Positions 11,640 through 24,119 of a stretch of 64,000 bases of DNA are shown here, one piece after another. The notes under the pieces were generated by a model. The model was given only the letters and a program-made list of their open reading frames with translations, was not told where the DNA came from and did no database searches. Position numbers and translations under genes: made by a program. Source of the stretch: Agelas oroides (taxonomy: Eukaryota; Porifera; Demospongiae; Agelasida; Agelasidae). The stretch's first letter is position 1, and each line of letters begins with the position of its first letter. The DNA is taken from assembly GCA_949130485.1 (NCBI GenBank), contig OX422194.1:5282699-5346698 (forward strand), read 5' to 3'.

Positions 11640-14024
11640 GTGAGTCCTGTACATTGATGAGAAGCAAGTTTGTGTAGCAGGAGCCTAAGTGACAATCATA
11701 GTAGCCTGAACAAATGCATGTGCAGAACATGAAACAGCAGTCATTCTTCCCAACTCATGAGTCTATACTTAGGCTGAAGTGGTACTAAATTTAACACTGA
11801 AACTTGACCTGCTGCTGTAAACAGCCTACTCCTTAGTCTTCCATGCAAGTCCTTAGTCCACAGCTTAAAGAATACCTTCCATGCAACTTGATTGATGTGG
11901 CTAGTATTGCTGTTCATACGCACATAACGTGGCAAGTGCCAGCTAGTGGCCACTCACATTTTGGGTAAAATAAACATTGGGAGCCACAGTCATCCAGGAA
12001 TTTATAGTTGGCAAAGTAGCATAGATGCCAAGAGTGCAGTGACCATATACATATTTGTGATTTACCTCGACTTGCCAGGCCCAGCAGAAGCAAAATTGAA
12101 TTGGTCCAGCCGACTACGTGCTGCATGCATAAGCACGCAGCAGCTAGGGGGGTTCTTGGGGGGCATGCCCCCCAAGAAAATTTTTCTCAAATTTGATGCT
12201 CTAAGATCACTTCTGGGGCCATTTTTGGACCCTTCTTCAGCCTTATCTGTAGCTCTTGGCAGGCTTCGACAATACAGTGATTATAAGTCTGCTACGCAAC
12301 CAAGTGGCTACATGTAGTTTTAGCCTGGTTTCCAGACCCCAGCAGCACAAAATTCGTGCAGCCGCACAAGCGACGAACGCTGCAGCTAGGGCCAAACTAT
12401 GCTACATTAGTCTGGCATCGCCGACACTTAGCTTGCAGGCGACAAGCACGCATATTTCTAGCCTGCACGAGCATGTGGCTGCTCTTGAAAAATCTTGGAA
12501 AGTCTCAAAAATTGGTCCGGCCATGGCCTGAGCAACCGGACCGGCTCCGCCGGCCCTGCTTGCAGGTAAATGGACTGTTAACAAAATACATGCACTAGCT
12601 ACAAATGCCTTTTAGCAGATTATCAATTGAGTACAGCCACAGTGAGATGTTACAGGACCAAAATTCATGAAAAATCATCCCCCTGGACCATAATTTCCAT
12701 GACCTGAAAATGTAGTTTCATGTTTCATTTTTCCCAGACCCTACCCTTCTCAGGTTTGAATCTGGGAATGAGACTACTTCACCTTGAGACTAAGGGGCAC
12801 TGGGTATGTGTAATGTGATTGCCACAGTCCTACATACATCCTGCGACTATTGTAGCTACAGCATGCAGCTGCAGGTCTGTATGTAAGTAGTGGGCTTCAT
12901 TCAAACTTTGGTATGTAGTTTTGCCTTTTTTGGTGTTAGCATGTCAATATTATGAGCTGCAGTCATCGGTTGGCACACCGTTGTGTGGATTTTTGGGGCT
13001 TTTGTTTTAAGGTCAGCCTCCCCATGCTGTAGGTCTGTAGTCTCACTGGGCCACATCCCATTCCATAAACACGGTGTAAATTGGCATGATTGTGCCATGC
13101 TATGGTGAGAACTGATGTGTGCAAAAGCTGGCAGTACTGCGGCTACAGCTGAAAAATTTTGCGAATTGCCTCAAATTTGAAATTAGCAGATATGAATTTG
13201 GTCGATTGGGTGCCATCATATGCCATTAAACCTATTCACAAGTCAATGTTCCATTCACCTGACTATTGAACAAGTTGATCCTCTGGGTGTTTGCAATTCA
13301 GGTGTACAAGGACACCACATCCCTAAGCATTTTGTATACCTACACTTAGGTAAGAACTGTTGTGTAAATGTGAGTGGCAACATATACACTGAAGTGGTGC
13401 TGGAGAAAGACATTATCCACAATTGTCATACGATTATATATCTCGACCTTATTGCCCATTTTACATACATGTATAGGCCTCCCTCTCTTGAAGTAGTGAA
13501 GCATAGCCATGTCAGATTGTGGTGCATATGTGTGAAACTCCATAAACTAAATTGCACAAATGATTCAAAAATAGCAGTTGGTGAAGCAGGCACGCAACTG
13601 AGACGACCAAAATATGGTTGAAGTAACCTAAATGTTTTTACAGTGATACAAGCTGCTTTGGAAAATGGTAAGAAAAGTTGGAAGGATTTTTCATATACTG
13701 TGTTATGACATGTGTCCTTCTGGATGCCAAGTCATCTTAGTCTTGTATCTCCTTGATCCCCCAACTCACTGCTGACAGTAACACAAACAATATGCACTCT
13801 GTTGCATGGTTACCATTCCTTCCTACTTATGATGTCGCAGTGGCACAGAATCACATGCAGAATCCTTCCAGGCTTTCCTTCCAATTTTTTCTCCAAAGCT
13901 GCAAGACAAAATTGGAAAGCCTGGGGTCAATGCTAGGTCTGGGCTCCCAGATTGGACAGCAAAAATGGGATGATAAAGCAAGTTGTCATGATGATGCAGA
14001 GACAATGTTGATGAACTATATGTG
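11640..14024 (+). other. Start of receptor intron 2, with small repeats
   Basis: The first 45 bp match the start of the intron after exon A'. A GC-rich palindrome (GGGGGGCATGCCCCCC) lies at about 12155-12171. A CAAAATT repeat remnant is at about 12656-12705 and a CCTGGTTTCCAG remnant near 12320. No coding gene is recognised; the ORFs at 13220-13621 and 13753-14046 match nothing I know. Confidence 0.5.
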
Positions 14025-14517
14025 TACATATATGGAGCGTTATTAGTTATGGAGCGTTGTTAGTGCCAAAATTGGCGCTCACTTATTCTATTGATCACAA
14101 TTGGAAGTACTACGGTTTATCTCGCGCGAGGGCGCTATAAGAAAATGGTTTTTACGCGTAGAACGGTTCCAAAGAGGGCGCTTTTTATTCGGAAAGCGGT
14201 TCGAAAGTGGATGGTATCCACAGCGGAGAGGCAGCTTACTTATCCAGAAGACGATACTTACGCGGAGGACGGTAGCGCAGAGGACGATGTCGACGCAGAG
14301 GACGGTGGCACAGAGGACGATATCGAGACGGAGGTCGGTAGTGAAAGAGCACGGTTTCGATACGGAGGGCGGTGGTAAAGAGGGCGGTTCAATACGGGGG
14401 GTGATGGTAAAGAGGGCGGTTTCAATACTGAGGGCGGTAGTGGAGAGGACGGTGGTAGAGCCTGGGAACGAAGCTCTTTGCTTCTATGCTAGCATATGTA
14501 GCCAGTGAATTTTACTT

Positions 14518-14519
<2 letters not shown>

Positions 14520-14548
<29 letters not shown>

Positions 14549-16328
14549 CTATAACAATTTTGCAATAGTGCAAGGGTACATAAATAGCAAATTGCTAATA
14601 TAATAATGCACCCAGAAAGAAAACTAAATAACTAAGTATTAAGTATTAAGTATTAGGTGAGGTATTAAGTGTATGACGTAATACAGTCTGTTTAAAAGAA
14701 TGCAAAGACTGGCAGTTCTGTGCAGGTGGAGGTAAGCTGTTCCATAGGGCGATTGTATGTGGGAAAAATGATGACTGATGGGCATTCGTGCGTGTTACTG
14801 GCCTTTCAAGGGCTAGTGTACTGGTGTTTCTGAGCGATCTGGACAGGTTTCGTGGTACAACGGGTGCCGTAGGGAAATTCAGATGTCCATTGATAACTTG
14901 ATAGAGGAGGCACAGTTTCAGATAGTGTCTTCTGCTGGCAAGGGTGGGCAGGTTGCATGACTGAAGCAAAGACTCATATCCAGAACTCCAGTTTTTGGTG
15001 CACACCTTAAGTGCAAACTTCTGCACTCTCTCCAGAGAGTTGATAAGTCCCTGTTGGTGGGGGTCCCATACAGGCGCTGCATACTCCAGATGTGGACGGA
15101 TGTAAGCCAGGTACAGTTGCAAGAGTGATGATGTATTTGCTGAGGGATAGAACTTTCGGTATAGTATACCCACTTGTTGTCGCGCTTTCTTGCATATTTC
15201 GCTGACTTGCATAGACCAATTCAGGGTGGAAGTAAGCCAGACTCCAAGGTACTTGTAGGAGTGCACCATCTCCATACATGTTTGTTTAATCTTGAGAGGT
15301 GTAACGGGGAGGGAGGGTTGCTTTCTTCTGGAGATGATCATATATTTACATTTTCTACCATTAAACTTCAGAAGGTTATCGTCAGACCATACACAGAGGT
15401 TGTCAATGTCCATTTGTAACAGATGGTAATCAGTTGCTGAGTAAATAGGGCGATAAAGCATTAAGTCATCAGCATAGAGTGACATAGTGTTGTCTGACAA
15501 TGGAACCATTGTGATGTCATTAATGTAGAAAATAAACAGAAGTGGCCCGAGAACTGACCCTTGTGGAACTCCAGAAATTACTGGTAATACATCTGAAGAT
15601 GAACCATTCACACACACATACTGGCTCCTGTTACTGAGGTAGTGTGTGATCCATCTGAGGATATGTGGATGAACATTGGTGTTTTTCAGCTTTTGCAACA
15701 GGGGTCTGTGGGGAACTGAATCAAAAGCCTTGCTGTAGTCAAAGAACACACAGCAGATATCTAGGCCCAAGTCAAGCTGTCTGTGCCATTGATCAGTTGC
15801 ATCTAACAGGGCACCAGTTGTGGACTTGCCTTGAGTAAATCCCCACTGATGAGCAGAGAGAGGGTAGTACTTCTCAAGATGGTCAATTAGTAGGTTTCGA
15901 ATATGCATTTTGAGGAGTTTGCTCAGCACTGAGAGTAAGGATATCGGGCGATAATTTTCAGGAGTGGAGTGATCACGTGACTTGGGAATAGGTGTAACAC
16001 GAGCAGTTTTCCACTCTTCTGGTAGTTCCCCAAGTCGTATAGAGATATTAAATAGCTGAGTCACAGCAGGGGTGATGCTCAAAGCAGTCTCCTTAAGCAT
16101 TCGAGCAGATATGTCGTCATGACCATTAGCTTTGGATGGATCAAGTGAGCATAAGAGCTCATAAACTTCATCTTCAGTGCACAAAAGGTTGTCAGGACAT
16201 TCATGGGGAACAGCTTTCCTGGAAACAACTTTGGAGATTGTAGAAGTACAGGAGTAAGCACAATTTAAAAACCATGCTAAGACTATACGACTACCAGTGC
16301 ACCATAATGCCAGCCTGCTAACAAACAA
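14520..16328 (-). mobile_element. 5'-truncated LINE with reverse transcriptase ORF
   Basis: The minus-strand ORF (16328-14646, up to 560 codons) encodes a non-LTR reverse transcriptase with NYRPISLLSV, FDYSKAFDSVPH (first catalytic Asp), SGVPQGSVLGPLLF and the catalytic box YADD in SLYADDLMLY. The usual C-terminal connection region follows (YLGVWLTSTLNW, HLEYAAPVWDPH, ALWNSLPP). The upstream endonuclease is missing and the first about 20 codons look non-homologous, so the insert is 5'-truncated near 16262. The 3' end is marked by a 29-base T run on the + strand (14520-14548), which is the poly(A) tail. An unbroken RT frame implies a fairly young insertion. The clade is probably CR1/L2/Jockey-like. 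It sits inside the 5.3-kb TIR transposon and is therefore younger. Confidence 0.88.
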
Positions 16329-16660
16329 AAGTCTCAGCTAAATGGCCTACAGATTGAGCTTCATCCCGTCTATTATTTACAGTGAGAGCTCACCTATATC
16401 TTTGGTTTCTATAGTGAGCAGCCAGCATGCATGCACTGGTGATGATTCTGTCCCTCCCCTGCCACATCCCATGCCGTCACTAGAGTTATTATAATCAAAG
16501 CCCAGCAAGCTTTTTCTTCCTTGACTCCTAATGAGCACCCTACATACACCATTCATGATGACTCAGCAACAGGTAACTCGGTGAACCCAGATTCTTTCTC
16601 TAAGACAATCATCAATGAACCAAATAGCTGATCTCTTCAGCTTTTCTTTGGAGTCCTCAG

Positions 16661-17323
16661 TTGTGCAGCAACCAATTGCAGCTAGCTCACCAAACCCAGA
16701 AGAGCACCAGAAAACATCAAACCAGCCACAGAAAAAGAAAAACAAATCTGCTCAACAGGTTATGTTCCACAAAAGGCAGCTGTCTCAAAAGCATGTTGTC
16801 AAGGATACCAGTGATTTGCAGTCCTCATGACCATGCAGCATGCAGCATGCAGCATCCTCACAACAACAGATCAAACACAAACACTATGCCTTGGAGAAGC
16901 ATCACCGATGCAGACATTTTGTTGAGCAAGACAGCTTGGCTTACAGACACCATCCTTGATGCTGCACAATCTGTACTGAAGAGCATGACTCCTGCTGATG
17001 GATTCTAGCCAGTAGGTGTTGGGCAGACACTAATGTTCGAAATCAAAACTGGTGAGTTCATCCAAATCCTGCACTGCCGTTCAGGATATTGGCTGACTTT
17101 TGTCAGGGCTCAGCATCCTGCAGAAGTGTTTGTCTATGACAGTCTCTACCCGTGTTATTCGACCAATGTCGAACAGCAAAGCGCTGCCCTAATAGCCACG
17201 TCATCAAGTGAAATCTCACTTAACTACGTTCACATTCAGATGCAGTCAGGAACATATGACTGTGGGTTGCTTGCTTTCCTCTTGGAGGAGGTCTGGGTTC
17301 AAGATAAGATTTTGATAGGATGA
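16661..17323 (+). pseudogene. C48 (Ulp1-like) cysteine protease relic
   Basis: A single frame interrupted by one TAG at 17006-17008 reads WLTDTILDAAQSVL, then FIQILHCRSGYWLTFV, VYDSLYPCYS and QMQSGTYDCGLLAF. The order and spacing match the Ulp1/SENP-type C48 peptidase fold: the catalytic His region before W, an Asp in YDSL, and Gln plus Cys in Q...DCG. At the expected His the residue is Tyr (GYW instead of HW). The protein then ends early in EEVWVQDK. With the in-frame stop and the lost His, activity is not expected. C48 domains are often carried by DNA transposons, which fits its position inside the TIR element. Confidence 0.65.
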
Positions 17324-18943
17324 CCAACATTTTTAGAGGAGGACCACTATTTTCAGAAAAAAATGATCTCACCTGACCATTTTTTTGCACAAAAAAAATG
17401 ATCCCCTAATTAACTTTAAGGGGGACAATTTTCAAGTGAGATATTCAATCACACTAACATCTGCTAACGACACCTATAAATGTACGTACAGCTGTCAAGT
17501 TAGTTGTTAAATAACAGGTTTGCTCAGAATGTGTATGTATACTATACATACGGTTGGTGCTGTTTACTAAAAGTGGTGCCATCCTATTAAGTTAAGATCA
17601 CGCTAACATCTGCTAATGACACCTATACATGTAAGTACTCCACATTAATTTATATGCTGCACAGCTTCATCAACTGCTGATGTAGACAGTCCTGAGTTAT
17701 ATTTGACAGTGAGTTTGCTATTCCACCGACTCCAGTATCATCGGAGACTCTACCAGATAGCTATATAGTGAACCAAGGCAGTGTGCCTTCAGTACACATC
17801 AAATAACAGCTCTCTGATACACTGTGAGATTGGCATGCATCAATAGGATCAAAGACAAACAGACTTGAATTTTAGAGTTCATGAGGTCAAAGAACTTGAG
17901 CAGCCATATGGTACCGATCAAGTACTGCCTTCAGATTCAATACAGTGATCTCCCTTCAAGGAGCATGTTTCAGAGGAAGGAGAGAAACCACTTGGATGAA
18001 TTTCTTAGTTCATTACCTTGCTCATGGGCTTATAGGTATAAGCACATGAATACAATATCATGGAGGAAGCCTGAGCTATAGGTGAGATATACCAGCATGC
18101 AAACTTGCAGCACTGTATACCACAAAGAGATCAGATTTTTGCTTTCTTCCATTCCTCTTTCACTTGTGTTTTTGTTTTCCTAGCTGTATTTACTAGCATC
18201 CACTCCCTTGAAAGGGAAGCAGAGGTCTCGGTATTTGTGACAGGAGGTGATTGAATTCCAGCACTGGGAATTGGCAATATAAAATTTCTTCATAGAGTGA
18301 CAAAAAAGACTGCCTGTAACAAGTACATGCATGCATGTGCTCCACCCATCAATCTGCCATTCATACCATGTGTACAGCAACTTCAAGATGGCAAGGATTG
18401 AAGACATTTAGTTTCGGATTGGAACTAGCAGGAATATCCAGATTGCAATCAGGCAGTGGGATATATACTTGTATCATGTTGAGTTACCTTTTCATCTTTT
18501 CTATTAAGTATGGTTGATCAACATGTTTAGTTTGTTAAGTAACCAACATGATGCTAGCCCGTTTTTAAGGGAGATGTGATTCGCTGATTGTTCGTGCACA
18601 GTTGATGTTGCTCATGGAGATCATGTTCCAGTGTAACACAGTGCAACAAGTGTACAATAGCTGTTATTAGCCTCATTCCCAGGCTCTCATGAGGCCGTTA
18701 TAGTATAGCTTAGTTGCTGCAGGAGTTGTGGTCCTCAGCCTGCACCTTTCAACTTAGAGAAATGTCATTCTCCTCGCTTGAGTAGAGGGGGCAAAGCTAA
18801 ATTGATTGGAGGGGAAACTACTCTTTTTAGATGAAATCCTGCCTCATGCCATACTATCACTGCATCACAGTTCTGAAGTCATTTTTACTTACAGCTATTA
18901 ATTTCTTTTATGTACCTGTACAATATATTATGCCACTTCCTGA
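17324..18943. other. Interior of the TIR transposon, no recognised gene
   Basis: A 41-bp direct repeat (CTAACATCTGCTAA core) occurs at about 17448-17489 and again at 17597-17637. A CCTCATTCCCAGGCT repeat end is at 18670. The short ORFs match no family I recognise. Confidence 0.5.
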
Positions 18944-19535
18944 ACCGTCCTCTCCACTACCGCCCTCTTTACCACCGCCCCCCGTATTGAAACCGCCCTC
19001 TTAACCACCGCCCTCCGTATCGAAACCGCGCTCTTTACCACCGCCCTCCGTATCGAAACCGTGCTCTTTCACTACCGACCTCCATGTCGATATCGTCCTC
19101 TGTGCTACCGTCCTCCGCGTCGATATCGTCCTCTGCGCTACCGTCCTCCGCGTAAGTATCGTTGTCTTCTGGATAAGTAAGCTGCCTCTCCGCTGTGGAT
19201 ACCGTCCACTTTCGAACCGCTTTCCGAATAAAAAGCGCCCTCTGTGGAACCGTTCTACGCGTAAAAACCGTTTTCTTATAGCGCCCTCGCGAGATAACCG
19301 TAGTACTTCCAATTGTGATCACTAGAATAAATGAGCGCCAATTTTGGCACTAATAACGCTCCATATACATATTGGCAACAATTTATGGCTGCGAATTGGA
19401 AGTCACTTCCACCTTTGAGAAATTCTACACACACATGTCCAGTACAGTCGAAGCTTGTCCCAAGTTGTCTTGGAATGTATTTTAGTCCCCAGTTGCAAGC
19501 AAAGAGCTGTTCATGGGATCATCCTCGGACTATCC

Positions 19536-20240
19536 ATGGACAACCTCTGTACAGCGGACAGATCACTTGCCCCCGATTGATTTTACCATAGAACTAATAC
19601 ATTTCAAACCTCAACTCCGAACAACGGACACTGATGAGCCCCAGACATACCATAGCCAATACAAAATTACCTCTGAAAATGGACAGTGATCGACCACTTT
19701 CGTAAGATTGTGCGCCACCATCGCTGGATTCAAAGACTGGGCATTATATTAGCACTGTTGCTTATTGTGCTAGCCTTTCTGGCCATGGTACAGCAACGGA
19801 GAGGTCCGAAAATGCGACCTCATCGTGTTCAACAACCCGAGCACACATTACCACGCCTACCGGAAGTATACCGAATGCCCATAACGGATACTCCCAATAT
19901 TCCGGATACGCAGCGGTCGTCCTTTCAACTGTACTCGCAAATGAGCGGTTACGCACAATCGAGTATTTATTTTGTTACTGTTGTCATAATTGCAATCATT
20001 GTACTTTTTTTATGCAAGTAGTATTGCTCTTGCCATCTTGCAATTGAAAAAAACCATCAAAATTAAAATATATGGACAGAATTCATTATAATAAAACATT
20101 TTAAAAAGACTTAAGTGTTAGTTATTTGTCTTTTAGGACTTTTTAATAGGTTAAAAAGAAAACCTCCAAGAAGAGGACAACCTCTCTACAAGGGACAAAT
20201 GGCCCGTCCCCAATGTGTCCTTTGTTCGGAGGTTTTACTA
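19536..20240 (+). repeat. Repeat region with GGACAACCTCT motifs
   Basis: GGACAACCTCTGTACA at 19540 and GGACAACCTCTCTACA at about 20178 are direct near-copies. Partial versions (GAACAACGGACAC, CTCTGAAAATGGACA) lie between them. The stretch is probably one interspersed element just upstream of Ig exon B. It encloses the two-helix ORF described separately. Confidence 0.5.
19686..20021 (+). other. Two-helix hydrophobic ORF, no ATG (candidate exon)
   Basis: A 111-codon open frame with two clear membrane-like segments: one near residues 18-39 (LGIILALLLIVLAFLAM) followed by QQRR, and one at the very C-terminus (IYFVTVVIIAIIVLFLCK). A polar, proline-rich stretch of about 55 residues separates them. 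There is no ATG at the start; a stop lies four codons upstream and the only Met candidates are internal. It could be an exon joined through an AG at 19684-19686, part of a repeat, or chance. I do not recognise the family. It lies in the A-B intron between direct repeat motifs. Confidence 0.25.
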
Positions 20241-20268
20241 TATTTGTTTGCCGACTTGCTACCCTCAG

Positions 20269-20559
20269 GTTCTCCCAGTATAACCAGCCTGGGTTATGAT
20301 AATCAGTCAAACACCCTCACCTGCACCTCCACTGGTGGACCTGCTACCAATGTCACCTGGAGGAAGAATGGAGCTGTGATAACTCTCAATACCACCTACC
20401 AGCAGACCAAGAGAGTAGTAGATCCTGTTGTAGGTACATACCAGACAGTGCTCACCATTGACCCATCAGTGGGTCAGAGTGGCATTGGGAGATTTTATGA
20501 GTGCAAAGTGGAAAATACGAGGGGACGATCATCAGTGACTCGGGTTGTAACTGACAATG
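20269..20559 (+). CDS. Receptor exon 3: Ig domain B
   Basis: Phase 1-1 exon of 97 codons. Canonical Ig landmarks are TLTCTSTGG (Cys), VTWRKNG (Trp) and GRFYECKVEN (Tyr-x-Cys). Acceptor ACCCTCAG, donor GTGAGT. Strongly similar to exon B' at 31595 (shared STGGPAT, VTW, ITLN-TYQQT, RVVDPV, TYQTVLTIDPSV, RGRSS), with similar intron edges, so A-B and A'-B' descend from one two-domain duplication. N-x-S/T sites are present. It is an extracellular domain of the receptor. Confidence 0.9.
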
Positions 20560-20852
20560 GTGAGTTGATTCCATATATGCACTGTTTATCAGGTAATGTG
20601 CCACTGTCAACTGATCATGCATTGACATCTGGTTAACCTGTCACATGCAAGATTGGGCTATGGCTGTGTATTACATTGTTACCATATTTTCTTGCTAACT
20701 TGAATAGTAGTGACATACCCCGGTAATCAGGAGCAGTGAGAAAATAAATACCCCTCTCAAATGTTATAGACATGGCTATTATGTGAGGCTAGCAAATGAA
20801 CAGACCATGATATCAAACTACACTACAACTTGTTGCGACCACTATAACAAGG

Positions 20853-21806
20853 GCTATCAGAGAGTCGGTAGACTCTCTATGTAGGGATGGCGCCGACGCG
20901 CAATATATGCAATACTTAAGCAAAAGCCGTATAACTTCACCACAAACACGCTAAAAGCTTATTTAAGCGCCCAGGCTTCCTCTTTGAGTGGCTTTGTGAT
21001 CAGCAAGACTCATATAAGTGGCCAAAAGCCACGCGGAAGATAGCTAAACGCAAAAGTGTGCGGTCATGAAAGTGCCATTTTTCGTATTCTTTCTTTCTTC
21101 TTTCTTTGTTCAGACCACTTGTCAAAACAACGATAACTCGAAAACAGCTCAAGTACTCACCTTGATTTTAGCACGAAACTGATGTTCATCACAGCGCGCA
21201 GCTTCCCAACCACTCAGCGTCTTCATTACTTCAAATTTACCCTGGTCAAGAAAAGCGATTCACAACACACTGAGGCTGCTGTCCGTTGCTTAGGACGCCA
21301 TTTTCAAATTTTATACGCCTGCGCATACGAAGTCTCGTTCCCAGACCAAAGACCACGGTCATTGGTCTGGAAGCGAGACTAGTACGCGCGCCTAGCTGGC
21401 ACTGTCGCGGCATTGGGCAAGGCTTATGAACACTACGTAGGTAAGGCGCTACCTACTTATTGCTACACAAAAAAAAAAATAGCCTACTCACAGCTTTAGT
21501 GAACTGTAAAGCTAGCATGCATGGTAAGTTGTCAGTATGATAGTTTTCTGTGCTGCAGCTGGTCAGTCGTCATGTCAGTGATTGACAACTGAATCATGAA
21601 ATTGGTTTCACAAAGTTTGGTAGGGAGAGCGGTTGGCCCTTCATCAGGTTCTAGCTGGCTATATTACACATTATTATTACATGCCTGGAACCACTACTAT
21701 TACTGTCAACGCCATTTCAAGTTCTGGTGTTGTGGTTACACTTGAAATATTCTTCTTAGGCTTAGGTCTAACTGTAACTGAGATTAACATCAAAAAAGTA
21801 CAGAAA
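20853..21806 (+). repeat. Long dispersed repeat, copy 2 (pairs with 5848-6857)
   Basis: It begins with the same GCTATCAGAGAGTCGGTAGA hairpin and matches copy 1 closely for about 600 bp, with more indels afterwards. It runs into a related but longer MITE at 21807. It lies in receptor intron 3. Confidence 0.8.
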
Positions 21807-22469
21807 CAAGACTTAAAAAACATTAAAAATGTAAAAAGATGTAGGGATGGCATGCCAAAAAGTATGCAAACAAGGTAGGGATAATGCATGAAAGCAAAGG
21901 TCAACATATTGGCAAAGCCCCATCCCTACATCTTTTTCACACTGCAGTTAGACAGTGCATGGGGGTCTTCCTAAACGTACCACAAGTTTACTCCAACCTT
22001 TACTGGCAGTTCATCATGGCTGTAGCCTCGTTCTCAGGCCACTTCCTAGCTCCTCCCACATGGCCTGGGAATGAGGAGTATGATCCAGCATCTGTGTCTG
22101 TATAGCCTATAGGTATGTTTGCCTCGTACGTAGCTATCAGATAGCTACCAAGTAGCTTTACTGTCCACATACTACTTGTAGTGACAGTGGCACCCTTTCT
22201 CATACAACCTAGACACTGAGCTTGAGTGGGCTGAAGACTAGTCATAGACAGTGTGTAAACTTAAGTACTCATGCACAGCATAACTGCATGGATGGGTGCA
22301 GATTCAGCTCTCAACTCAAGCACGCTAACTGCAGTGTGAAAAAGATGTAGGGATGGGGCTTTGCCAATATGTTGACCTTTGCTTTCATGTATTATCCCTA
22401 CCTTGTTTGCATACTTTTTGGCATGCCATCCCTACATCTTTTTACATTTTTAATGTTTTTTAAGTCTTG
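21807..22469. mobile_element. Foldback MITE, 663 bp, with nested palindrome
   Basis: The CAAGACTTAAAAAACATTAA arms are the same as in the element at 6858-7131. Here the arms extend further inward (GTTGACCTTTGCTTTCATG and complement). A separate palindrome sits in the middle at 22022-22078 (TAGCCTCGTTCTCAGGCCAC ... TGGCCTGGGAATGAGGA), so a second foldback unit inserted into the first. Confidence 0.8.
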
Positions 22470-24119
22470 TATATTGAGCATGTGCTACCTGATACTATGA
22501 TGGCTATGGCAGGCAATATTATAGTGGAGCAGGTAGCCAGTACCTACACAGACATTGCAGGACCTTGGAATGCAATTAAGTATTTTGGCTATCTCATTGC
22601 TGAGAGCTGGTATGGTGCTGAGAACAAACCGGATACCAGTAGTTTATTTATGTAGTGAAACAACAGCAGGTTCATGATGGTATTGATGACAATATTTGGT
22701 TATTTTGTACAAAGTAAATTCTCAAGTCAATCTTGGAGCAAGGTATGTACAAGGTATGTCACAGTACAACAAACAGAAAGTCTTTCGAATCAAACAATAC
22801 ACAATTCACACAGTTCAGTTCCCTATAACTTTCACCCCTTTTGTAAGAGACATGTGCAATGAAAATGATATTGTCCTGGTTACCATACCATTCCTGGCAC
22901 CGGTTATGATTTCATAGGATTTGTTACAAGACCCAGCTGGCTACTAGAACTAACAACAGCTAGGACTCTAGTAAAGCGAAGGGCAAAAAAAATTTTTTTG
23001 ACTAAGGCCATGACAATAAAATCTATAGTTTTCACAGGCAATTTTTTTCCCAACTATGTGCACATTAGCTACCATATAGCGGATTATTTTTGTGGGAGGA
23101 AATTTTCGTGAAAAGCTGGAAGAGGCCCCCAGAATTTAAATTTCGTGGCACGATATTATATTTTGGTTCCTGTTAGGTACAGGCCGAATGCCGCATCCAG
23201 TGGGTGGAGTTATGGGCGTGACCTTGTGTCATGATGACATATGAAGGGGAGACACACGGTTTGAAATGGTTTCATTATCTCATTAAATATTCATAAGACA
23301 TTTTAATGCTTCGGCACAACAATCCTCAACTGCTGACTTTTGCTTGCTTGGCAAGGCACACAGCCAATTGTTGTACAGCTCTTCCTAAGGTATTCAGTAG
23401 AGATTTACAACTGTACCAATGCATCAGAACTCATAAGTTGACATAAAACTCAACAGGAGTCCATGTGGGTTGTATAAATTATGGCCTACTCTGGTACATG
23501 TACACATAGCTACTGAACTTCTTGAAACTCTCCATCCTGGGGCAAGTTGCCACTATGTACCGAAATTCGGATTAGTTACATTGACTTGGATGTGGCTTAA
23601 AAATTGATACTTGGTGTCTACAGAGAAAGCCATGCCAACAACTTCGTCCTGAAGCACGTCCTCCAATGGCATGTACATATACAACTTAGCACCCTGAAAT
23701 TGCAGGCCTATCATCATGCACTTGGCTTTCGATTAAAGAGTGGGTGTACATGTACCAACAGCTGATACTTCACTATCATAACTAATCATTCCTACTTGTA
23801 TAGTCATCACTTTTGTAGCTAACTTTCCTCATTAATAAACTGAATGAAAGGCACTGAAGTGCCAAACCCTCGGCGCAGCAGTGCTTGTGATTGTACTTGT
23901 GTGTTAACTAGAATCGATCACTCTCTCGTGAACAATAGTATCATGACGTTTGCTCTCGAGTTGATATGGCATGCCTTTCGATATCAATTCATTCGTAGCA
24001 TCCAAAACCGTAACGATAAATTACAGGTACAGCAGCTTTACACTGCGGGCATACCTTTGTTGGAGGCATACTTACTGCCAATAGCCATAATCGAACTCGC
24101 AAAGAACGTCTCTCCCAAG
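22470..24119. other. Intronic stretch with repeat fragments
   Basis: 23310-23450 is the reverse-complement partner of 2185-2345. A CCATATAGCGGA...AAATTTTCGTG block at about 23070-23115 resembles the end of the pogo-like element at 26797. No supported gene. Confidence 0.5.

Larger units (their letters stand above)
14031..19365. mobile_element. 5.3-kb transposon with about 430-bp inverted repeats
   Basis: The ends are TATGGAGCGTTATTAG and its complement. A candidate 6-bp target duplication TACATA lies immediately outside both ends (14025-14030 and 19366-19371). The arms (14031-14462 and 18944-19365) include a subterminal array of GAGGACGGTAG-like repeats, open in several frames. The left end has an extra 17-bp tandem copy of the terminus. 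The interior holds a nested LINE (14520-16328) and a C48 protease relic (16661-17323). Long TIRs with an Ulp1-type protease occur in some Mutator-like and Zisupton-like families, but no transposase core is recognisable, so the superfamily is left open. It lies in the intron between Ig exons A and B. Confidence 0.7.

Noticed and set aside
13220-13621. 133-codon ORF in intron 2
   Set aside because: No motif, no signal of conserved coding sequence by eye, and located among repeats.
14091-14378. Acidic repeat ORF, with a mirror ORF at 19322-19035
   Set aside because: The two ORFs are simply the two inverted arms of the transposon; the acidic residues come from the GAGGACGG subterminal array.
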